Below are positions 17,073-25,100 of a stretch of DNA of 28,106 nt, in pieces (the first letter of the stretch is position 1; every line of letters starts with the position of its first letter). Made by a program: the position numbers and the translations under genes. Source of the DNA: JAFDZV01 sp966128725 (GTDB lineage: Bacteria > Bacteroidota > Ignavibacteria > OLB7); assembly GCA_966128725.1 (NCBI GenBank), contig CBHYLN010000066.1, positions 1 through 28,106 on the forward strand. Direction: 5' to 3'. The notes under the pieces are model-generated. The model worked only from the letters and a program-made list of their open reading frames with translations, had not been told where the DNA came from and searched no databases.

Positions 17073-17816
17073 ATGAAAATTGAGACATCTCTTCTGGCGA
17101 TCCTGATCGGCGTGTTGACTTGTTCAAGCGCACTCGCCCAGAAGAGCCCGAACCGCCCGGCTCCGAGCCCACGCAATCGGCCCGCACCCAATGCGGCGAA
17201 GAGGGACAGCATGATTGTGTTTAATGCCACGAACTGCCGTGACACCAGCAATCCGGGGCGAACGCTGCCCGCGTTCAGATACGCTGCTCTTGAGGGTTCC
17301 AGCTCGCGGATCTCATACACGATCTCGGGATGGCGCGCGAATCAGACGTTGCTGCGGCTGCCGGACTGGACGTGCGGTCAGTCGATCTATGCGATGGATT
17401 CATCACATTCCTATAACTCCACCACCGAGACGTTCACGTGCTCCGCGGGCGACACCCTCAGCTTCTATCGGGAGCTGGAGTGGCAGAACCCGATGACATC
17501 CTTGCAGAACACGAACAACAACGTTGCGTTGGACTCGCTGGACTTCACCGTGGAACTGGTCCGCACGTCGGACTCGGCCCGGATAGCACTGATCGACAGC
17601 ATCGGCATCCTGCCCGACGCTCAGCCGGACCGCCCCCGCATCCACGGCATGCGACCGCTGATGGCGCTGGTGAAATACATCGTGCCGCCCGAACTGAACG
17701 GCGCACAGGCGTTCATGCGCATGTTGCTGTACCATCACGGCGCGGGCAACTTCTGGTTCACGCGGTATGATGAGATCACGCCCGACGAGTCCATGCACCA
17801 GCCGGACAGCAAATAG
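17073..17816 (+). CDS. Small secreted protein of unknown function
   Basis: This 247-residue protein has a clear signal peptide (hydrophobic LLAILIGVLTCSSA, cleavage after ALAQ near residue 23). A Pro/Arg/Asn-rich linker follows (about 24-45), then a beta-rich domain with three cysteines. I recognise no family and see no T9SS C-terminal domain or lipobox in the right place. It is therefore probably periplasmic or released. It starts at ATG 17073, because that position gives the signal peptide. It sits between the cobalamin operon (divergent) and the eCIS-core genes (same strand, own promoter), so a functional link to either is unproven. Confidence 0.75.
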   Translation: MKIETSLLAILIGVLTCSSALAQKSPNRPAPSPRNRPAPNAAKRDSMIVFNATNCRDTSNPGRTLPAFRYAALEGSSSRISYTISGWRANQTLLRLPDWTCGQSIYAMDSSHSYNSTTETFTCSAGDTLSFYRELEWQNPMTSLQNTNNNVALDSLDFTVELVRTSDSARIALIDSIGILPDAQPDRPRIHGMRPLMALVKYIVPPELNGAQAFMRMLLYHHGAGNFWFTRYDEITPDESMHQPDSK

Positions 17817-17941
17817 GCATCGCATCGCCATCAAGCTGGAGGAGCGGAAATCCGCATCCGCAAGGATGCAACGTGCGGCACAATGCCTGGCGCCGGGGCC
17901 GCACAACTCCGCTCGGCGGCATGGCCCGCGATCACCATCCC

Positions 17942-17972
17942 TTTGCGATCGGCGAGGACTTGTGTAGTTTTG
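17942..17972 (+). promoter_or_regulatory. Bacteroidota-type promoter of the eCIS-core gene pair
   Basis: TTTG at 17942-17945, a 19-nt spacer, and TAGTTTTG at 17965-17972 fit the consensus. The predicted start near 17979 gives a 5' leader of about 130 nt before the ATG at 18112. The rest of the 295-bp gap (17817-18111) holds only a small hairpin (GCATCC-gcaa-GGATGC) after the upstream gene. Confidence 0.7.
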
Positions 17973-18111
17973 CCGCATCGATTGGGTCGACAACCACGCG
18001 CCTGCCACGGCGCCCGACCGCCCGGCGGATCTCCTCCAACACATCAGGAACCATTACCGTCGCCCGCACGCACATCGCGAGCGGTTGATCTGTTTGCATT
18101 TGGGGGAATCC

Positions 18112-20340
18112 ATGTCGGCGTTTGCAACGTGTACGGCACGCACAACCACGCAATCATCCACCGGTACCAATAGCGGCGCCGCGGCTTCGACCGCGCAACG
18201 CGGCAATCCGCACCTGTTGTTGCGGCGCGCGTCGGGCAGCAACCAGAACACGCAGCGGGCGGCAACCCAGCCGGCGATTCGCGCCAAGCTGACGGTGGGC
18301 CAGCCCGGCGACGCGCTGGAGCAGGAGGCCGACCGTGTTGCCGACGCGATCACCGGCTCGGCCGGGGCGGCAAGCGGCACAAGCATGGGCACCGGCGCCA
18401 AAATCCACCGCAGCGCAGCGGCCTCCGCGGGCAATGTTCCCGTTGTTACGAACGCACAGCAGAATGCAATCGAGGCAATGCGCGGTGGTGGCATGCCGCT
18501 GCCTGGCGCGGCACGTTCGACGTTCGAGCCACACTTCGGCCAGCAGCTTGGCGCCGTGCGGATTCATACGGATGAACGCGCGGCCGGCCTTGCCGCAGGG
18601 CTTGGCGCCCGCGCATTCACCGTTGGCAACGATATCGCGTTTGCCAGCGGGCAGTTCGCACCAGAGACCCGCGAGGGCCGGCATCTGCTTGCGCACGAGC
18701 TTACCCACGTTGCGCAGAACGGCGGCGAGGCAACCGGCATCAACCGCGACCCCGCCCCCGGAGCAAAGGACACGCCGAAGGACGACAAGAAACCGGCCGA
18801 GACTCCGAAGCCGGACGACAAGCCGAAGCTGGGAAGCGATCCATCGGTGGTGAATCTGTTCAAGGAAATCGGCAGCGATCTGAATTTCGGCAAGGACTTC
18901 ACGAACGAAGAACGCGACAAGTTCAAACTGAAGGGAAACGAGTCGGCCTCGTACTACGGGTTCGCCGGCGCGCTGGCCACGCCGTTCAGCGGCATGGGCG
19001 GCACGAAGTACAACAGCAATTACGACTTCTCCACCAATCTCGGGGTCTTCTCGCGCCACCTGGACGCTATCGAACCGCTCACGCCCTCGTTATCATTGAA
19101 GACGGATCTGCTCAGCCGACCGTTCGGCCTTCGTGTGGACGAGTATCTGGCAAGCGATCGGTTCCTGAACCGCCTGAAGGTTCATGCGCCGGCGGTGACC
19201 GGCCTTGTGTTGCTGGTACAGGGCGTGTACTCCATCGCCAAGGGCGCGCCTACTCCAAGCCCGGATATCGGCGGATACATCACGCAACCGTGGGCCGATC
19301 ACCTTGGCCTTGTGAAGAGCGTTATCGGCATTGTCCTGAAGGAGCCGCTGAAGGCCTCCAGCATGTTCGATCTTGGCCCCATCCTGCTGCTGAGCCATCC
19401 GGCGTTTTCGGCCGATACGGCCGTTGGCGGCAATCTGCCCTCCGGCCTTCGGATGGACCACGCCTACAGCCCCGACGGCAAGGGCAGCATCGAACAGGGC
19501 GGGCTTACGCTGGACCCCCTGAAGTTCCTGGTGCCGGCGTTCGACAGCAATGTGGCCGCCGGCGACATGAGCGATCCACGGAAGTACCGCGGGCCGCAGC
19601 TTAATATCTGGGGCGATTACAAGCGTGTGATTCCGTCGACGGCCTGGCAGGACGCCGGGCGCAAGCCCCAGGCCGATCTGCGTTACGGCGCGATCTTCGG
19701 CACCGGCGGCGCGTATGTACTGCTCGATGTGGGCAAGCGGTATTCCGGACCGGAAGCCGACAAGCTAACCGCGACATTTTTCGGGACCGGTATCGGCTAT
19801 GCCGGCGGCAAGGACAGTGTTATCAAGAAGATCGGGTTCAAGGTAACCAGCACGCAGTGGAACGCCGACGACGTGCTTGCGCCAAAGACACCCGCGGGCA
19901 CACCGCAGGCCGGCGTGGGGTATCGCGTGCAACCCTTTGCCAGCCTGGACTTCAAGCCGGCTCCGGACAAGCGTATCAGCGTTGGCGCCACGCTTGGCGT
20001 TGCCGGAAGCAGCCTGGGGAGCACCGGGATTTCCGACTTCCGGGGCGATATCTCGTACACGTATCTCGGCACGTCGGGAACCGAGGCCATGCCGATGTTC
20101 CGAATCGAGCTGGGTGTTTCGCGCAGCCGGCTCGATTTCTGGGATCCGAATTCGCCCGTGCTCACAGGATTGCAGGGCAAGGCGCAGGTTGGCAGATTCT
20201 TCGTGGGCGGGCAGTTGAATCTTGGCGCCGACGCCATCCCGAAGGAGCGGGCAGCGCAGGCCGCCGACCCACGAGCCGACGATCCCAAGGCACAGGTTCC
20301 CGGGGCCGGGGCCCTGATCGTCACCGGCTACATGTTCTGA
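18112..20340 (+). CDS. eCIS core domain (DUF4157) protein with long beta-rich C-terminus
   Basis: This 742-residue protein has no signal peptide. Residues 56-80 carry the linker motif typical of the family (KLTVGQPGDALEQEADRVAD). The DUF4157/eCIS core domain spans about 122-203, with FGQQLGAVRIHTD, ARAFTVGNDIAFASG and the signature LLAHELTHVAQ (HELTH 195-199). A charged K/P/D linker follows (about 215-240). The remaining 500 residues are rich in Gly and alternating beta segments (GAIFGTGGAYVLLDVGKRY, FFVGGQLNLGA) and end in an aromatic (GYMF). This resembles an outer-membrane-type or pore-forming barrel, though I cannot name the family. Proteins with this core domain are common cargo-like components near extracellular contractile injection systems. 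The ATG at 18112 follows GGGGGA. The gene is paired with the downstream DUF4157 gene. Confidence 0.85.
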   Translation: MSAFATCTARTTTQSSTGTNSGAAASTAQRGNPHLLLRRASGSNQNTQRAATQPAIRAKLTVGQPGDALEQEADRVADAITGSAGAASGTSMGTGAKIHRSAAASAGNVPVVTNAQQNAIEAMRGGGMPLPGAARSTFEPHFGQQLGAVRIHTDERAAGLAAGLGARAFTVGNDIAFASGQFAPETREGRHLLAHELTHVAQNGGEATGINRDPAPGAKDTPKDDKKPAETPKPDDKPKLGSDPSVVNLFKEIGSDLNFGKDFTNEERDKFKLKGNESASYYGFAGALATPFSGMGGTKYNSNYDFSTNLGVFSRHLDAIEPLTPSLSLKTDLLSRPFGLRVDEYLASDRFLNRLKVHAPAVTGLVLLVQGVYSIAKGAPTPSPDIGGYITQPWADHLGLVKSVIGIVLKEPLKASSMFDLGPILLLSHPAFSADTAVGGNLPSGLRMDHAYSPDGKGSIEQGGLTLDPLKFLVPAFDSNVAAGDMSDPRKYRGPQLNIWGDYKRVIPSTAWQDAGRKPQADLRYGAIFGTGGAYVLLDVGKRYSGPEADKLTATFFGTGIGYAGGKDSVIKKIGFKVTSTQWNADDVLAPKTPAGTPQAGVGYRVQPFASLDFKPAPDKRISVGATLGVAGSSLGSTGISDFRGDISYTYLGTSGTEAMPMFRIELGVSRSRLDFWDPNSPVLTGLQGKAQVGRFFVGGQLNLGADAIPKERAAQAADPRADDPKAQVPGAGALIVTGYMF

Positions 20341-20469
20341 ACAGGCGCGACAATCTGGAACGGTTGGCGTACATCCATGAAATCAGGACCGGATACGGCT
20401 GGCGCCCGGCAATAACACACCGAGGATGTTCGCCCTTCTGTTCATACAACCAATTCCCGTGCAAGCATC

Positions 20470-21945
20470 ATGAGCGAGCGGTTTGCAACACAGTCCCCGG
20501 CACGTAGCCGTACGGCCCCGGGTTCCGACATCCTGCCCACGCGTCACGCTGGCGGCGACCAGCGAATGCGGGCCATACAGCATGTGCTCGGCAACCAGGC
20601 CGTGCAGCGCATCGCGCGCAGCAGCGACGGCGGGCCGCTTGTGCACGCGGCGGACAGCCCACACGAACACGAGGCCCAACGTATGGCCGCGCGTGTTGCG
20701 GGCAGTGCCGCACACAGTGCTCCACACGCCGCAACACCTGCGGCGGCCGGCGTACAACTTCAACGCGCGCACGCGGGCGCGGATACCACAACCACCGCGG
20801 CGCCAACAGCAACAGGCACGGCCGGCGAAGGCATGGCGATGGACAACCGCACACGCGCCGAGATGGAGGGCCACTTCGGGCGCGACCTTGGCGCCGTACG
20901 CCTGCACACCGGCGAACGCGCGGCGCATTCGGCGGCAGCGCTGGGCGCCGACGCGTATACCGCGGGCAACGATATCGTCTTCGCGCATGGCAAGTTCCAA
21001 CCCGAGACGCACGAGGGGCGCAGCCTGCTTGCGCACGAGCTTACCCATGTTGTTCAACAGGCCCCGGGCGTGTTTCGGCAGACCGCCACAACGCCGGCAC
21101 AGCAACAACCCGCGGCAACGTGCACGCCGGCCAAACCCAAGGCCGATATCCTGAAGGACAACCATGTGAAGGAAGCCACGCAGTTCCGTATGGAGCGTGC
21201 CATAACGATGGCCTCGCAACACTCGCCGGTGAAGTTCTCGAAGTCCCTGCTGGCGAAGGCTGACACCGCCATCCAGGCGGAGTTGGGCTCGTACATCACC
21301 AAAACGACCACATTCGCGCAGGCACAGGCCAAACCCAGCACCGACACTTCGGTAAAGGAGATGAAACCGGACGACTACGCGGCCATGCGGATTCCCGGCG
21401 ATAGCCGCGCGCTGGAGATCATCGCCGACATTGCATTCGAGTCCGCGCCCGAGGCGATGGCCGCCGCGTGCATCACCAGTTCGAGCGATAGCGACCTGAT
21501 CTCCTCGGTGGCGCAGCCGATCCTTACCGACAAGAAGCTCGACTTCGTTCGGAAGTACCTGAAGAGCACCGAGGGCGGGCGCACGACGTTCGGCTCGCCG
21601 GACGATCTGAAATCCACGGTGTCGGTAAGCTTCCAAAGCGAGGTGGGCAACCTTGGGCACGTGATCGTACACGAGGCAATGCACTACTATGTGGCCGACG
21701 CGTTCCGTGTGGAGGCCCGCAAACGCACCGACCACGCACACCTGATGGAGGGCGGCGCCGAGTTCTTCGCGCGCAACGTGATCAGCAATCAGCTTGCCGG
21801 CGATCCGGATTTCGCGATCAACCAGGCAACGTATCGGAACCACATCAGCTACATCGCCGGCTTCAGCATCATGCAGCGCACGGCGTTCCCGGCCATGTAT
21901 TTCCAGGGCCGTACGGACTTGATGGCGCTGATCGCGCAGCCGTAG
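20470..21945 (+). CDS. eCIS core domain (DUF4157) protein with a second HExxH metallopeptidase-like domain
   Basis: This is a 491-residue protein without a signal peptide. The N-terminus has the family motif IQHVLGNQAVQRI (36-48). The eCIS core domain spans about 122-197 with FGRDLGAVRLHTGE, ADAYTAGNDIVFAHG and LLAHELTHVVQQ (HELTH 189-193). The C-terminal part (about 220-491) contains a separate zinc-protease signature VHEAMHYY (H401, E402, H405), followed 21 residues later by EGGAEFF, where E427 would be the third ligand in the gluzincin manner. The protein therefore looks like an injection or toxin cargo whose payload is a metalloprotease. Substrate is unknown. It lies 129 bp after the first DUF4157 gene on the same strand with no clear promoter between, so the two are likely cotranscribed. 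Confidence 0.87.
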   Translation: MSERFATQSPARSRTAPGSDILPTRHAGGDQRMRAIQHVLGNQAVQRIARSSDGGPLVHAADSPHEHEAQRMAARVAGSAAHSAPHAATPAAAGVQLQRAHAGADTTTTAAPTATGTAGEGMAMDNRTRAEMEGHFGRDLGAVRLHTGERAAHSAAALGADAYTAGNDIVFAHGKFQPETHEGRSLLAHELTHVVQQAPGVFRQTATTPAQQQPAATCTPAKPKADILKDNHVKEATQFRMERAITMASQHSPVKFSKSLLAKADTAIQAELGSYITKTTTFAQAQAKPSTDTSVKEMKPDDYAAMRIPGDSRALEIIADIAFESAPEAMAAACITSSSDSDLISSVAQPILTDKKLDFVRKYLKSTEGGRTTFGSPDDLKSTVSVSFQSEVGNLGHVIVHEAMHYYVADAFRVEARKRTDHAHLMEGGAEFFARNVISNQLAGDPDFAINQATYRNHISYIAGFSIMQRTAFPAMYFQGRTDLMALIAQP

Positions 21946-22042
21946 ACACACGGTTACCCGGCGGCGGGAGCACCAGCGGCCCCGGTGTACTCACCTGAGC
22001 CCCGGAATACGCCCATGGCGTGGCAATCGTTCAGTGAAGCAA

Positions 22043-22078
22043 AAACATGGGGCCGAAGGCAATGCCCGCGGCCCCGAT
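22043..22078 (-). terminator. Terminator of the large T9SS gene (minus strand)
   Basis: GGGGCCG (22049-22055) pairs with CGGCCCC (22069-22075). Read on the minus strand the stem is followed by ATGTTTTTGC, a T-rich tail. It lies about 25 bp past the stop of the large minus-strand gene and would also meet transcripts from the convergent eCIS-core genes. Confidence 0.7.
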
Positions 22079-22100
22079 TACTCATCAAGCTCCCCGGGCG

Positions 22101-25100
22101 CTACTGCGCCACCACCAGCTTCGCCACCGCACGGCTGTTCCCTGAACGCAACTCCAGCATATAGGCGCCGGCGGCAAGGCCCACCACGGGAACATCAAGG
22201 GAGTACCGGCCTTCTTCCATCTCAACGCGATCCAGTATCACGCGCGCGCAACGCCCGGTGGCATCGAACAACGCCAACGATACGGGACCGCCCCCCGACA
22301 CCGAGAACAACGCCGAGGTCGCCGAGACCACGAGATTCGGCCGCACCGCCAACCGAATCCGCGCGGCACCTTCATCAAGGCGACGAATCTTCGCCGCTGG
22401 CGCGTCGAACACGTCCCACTGCATGGCGGTTGCCGCGACGTTCGAGCCGGAGGCCAACGAGTCCAGCACCATCGAGGCCGTGTCCACCCGCAACCGCACG
22501 TAATACGTCCCGCTCAGCAGGTCAACATCGGCGCTCACCATGTTCGCGTACAGGGGCGCCGTTGGCGTCAGCCGGAACGAGTCCAGCCGGCGCACAACCG
22601 TGCCGCTGGCGGAGTCCACAAGTTCGGCCACAAGCGTAACGGCCGAGCCGGCCGCGCGCGCGGTGTCGCCGTTGAACGATCCGCTCACGTAACACCCGAT
22701 GGTTGTGGAGTCGTGCGCGGCGAACATCCCGCCGCACATCAACGTTCTCAGCTCGCCGATGTCCGCCACACCGAACGGGTGGGCCGCCGAGGCGTTGTAT
22801 GCCCAGGGCCGCATCGCAACCGGGCCGGCATTGGCAGCGCCGCTTGCCCACACGTCGTGCAGCGCGAAGCGATAGGTTGCCGGCGCGGTGTCGCTCATGT
22901 GGATCAACCCCTCGCGACCCTCGGCCACGTACCCGATGGGGCGATCCTTTGCGTAGAACTGCCGTGAGGTATGGATGGAGGAATACCGATCGGTGTCCGG
23001 TTGCGGCGGCATCTGGTACACGCCGGCGTAACGCAACGGCAGGCGCACGTCGGCGCTGGCGCCGCTGGGCCGGTAACCGTCCTGTACGTATCGGCGCAGC
23101 GGCGTTGGCGTGAACAGCTGCGAGCCGTACCGGATTTCCGAGTTCCCCATCCCGCGATACAGCGTAAGGCTGATCGGCCAGTGCCGTACGTCGGCGGCGA
23201 GGTACCGATGCACCACCGTGAAGTACGGCGCCTCGAACTGATGGGCCGTATCGATCTCCTGGTTCAGCGCCGACGTGTTGGGGAACACCTGGTTGCTCCA
23301 CATCGATTCGCTGTAGTCGCCGTACCAGGCGAAGCGTTTGCTTTCCCAGCCGAGATCCGGCACGCCGATCGTATCCGGCGTGCCAGGGGTAATTGTGGTC
23401 GGCGTTCGAACGCTTCGGAAGTGTACCCATGTTTCCCACCACCACGTGCTCCCGGCGTGGTTTGGCGTGATCTCCTCCCACGTCACGCCGTCCAGCAGGC
23501 GATGCCACACATCCTGAAGCTGATCAACCGACGGGTTGATGGCCATCGCCAGGGGTTGGCTCACCCGCATCACATCGCGGGCACCAACAACGTCGTTGGC
23601 ACCGGCATGCGAATGCACCAGGCGCGCGTAAAAAATCGAGGGCGAGGGTGAGTTGTGTTCCCACACGATGGCCACGTTGGAATCGTTGGATCGGATGTCG
23701 GCAAACGGCGGCATCGACGGGAATCGGCCGTGGTATGCGCTGCTGGGCAAGGCCAGGCTTACCGAATCGGCCTGCGGTGAATACGTGCCGGCCGCGTTCC
23801 ATGCGGCCTTCAGGCGCCTGGCCCGCGCCATGATGCCGTACAACGAGTCACCCCAGGCAATCATGTCGCAGCCGTGCAGTCGGCTTGCCACGGGTGTTCC
23901 CCACGTGGAATCCATCCGGCCGTGCGCGATGCCAACCAGCTCGATGGGCGCCAGCAGCACCGTGGGGCCGGCCGAGAGCACCGCCCGGTAGTTCACGCGA
24001 TGCCCAACACCCGCCGAATCACCACCGTAGTTGGTCCAGACCACCGAAACGATCGTGGAGTCGCCCCGGTTGCGCAGCGTAAGCGAGGGGAAACGATTCT
24101 GCAGGAACAGGACCTCGTTGGTTGTGTCGGAGATAACCCACTCGATCGGCTCCCACTGAATCGCCCCGGTGGTGTCGGTCATCGGAAACGAACGCCGCAG
24201 GAACACGGCGTCGTCGGTGACGGGGTGGCGCTGATTCATCGGCACGTTGAGCGGGAACTTGCAGGTTTTCCGGCGCACGTAGGTGCAGTAATAACGATCG
24301 CCGGAGTACAGCATCTTTTTCTGCGAGCCGCGCCGAAGTTCCGCCGGACCCAACGCGGTTTCCGGCGGGCAGAACGTGATCCGCAGCAGCGCGGCACCGC
24401 CGGGGCGCAGAGTAAGCATCGCCGTGCTGTCGCCGTAGACAACCGTGTCCAGGCCCTGCCTTGGCATGTCGCTCAGCGGCAGGCGGTTGGTGTCGGCCGC
24501 GATCTCCCGTACCCGGATCATGTTGTAATGATCGCTGACGGGATGTTTGATGTTGAAGCGAATCGCAAGCGTGCGGGTTTCGGCCAGGGAATCCAGCCGG
24601 CGGCCAAGGGCCGAGGTGTCCGGGATGTCGCGCGGCCGCTCGAACGTGCGCCGGTTGACCACGAAGATGTGCATCGTGTCGGCCAGGTGTGTTACGCCCT
24701 TGAGCGTGTCGAACAGGCCGAGTTCCACATAGGTCTCGGCGGCGGAATCGGCCACGCCATCGCGGTTGAGGGCCTGGATGCCGCGCACAATCTCGGTAGC
24801 CGGCAGCGCACGCGAACGGGTCTGTATGGCCCCGTCCACGGTATCCGGCATATACGCCTGCGGCACCAGAAAGTGCATCGAATACCCATCCCGCCAATGC
24901 AGGTGCGCCATTGCCAGCCCTATCGTCGGAAACCAGCGTTTGTTCAGCCAGCGCATTTCGTCCAGCCGGTTGCCCCAGCCGGTGTAGAAGTTCAGGAATC
25001 GGGCTTCCGGCCGCCCAAGGTTATCGGGCTCGGGCTTGCGGCGGATGAGAAACGTGTCCCGTCGATTTTCCTGCATCGTCATCAGTCTGCCAACCGGCCC

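Noticed and set aside
18694..18711. HELTH in the 742-residue protein as a sign of an active protease
   Set aside because: This motif is part of the conserved eCIS core (DUF4157) signature, and I see no third metal ligand or separate peptidase domain in this protein.
20383..21951. 522-codon minus-strand frame
   Set aside because: It covers the eCIS-core/metallopeptidase gene in antisense. The plus frame has clear family motifs; the minus frame has none.
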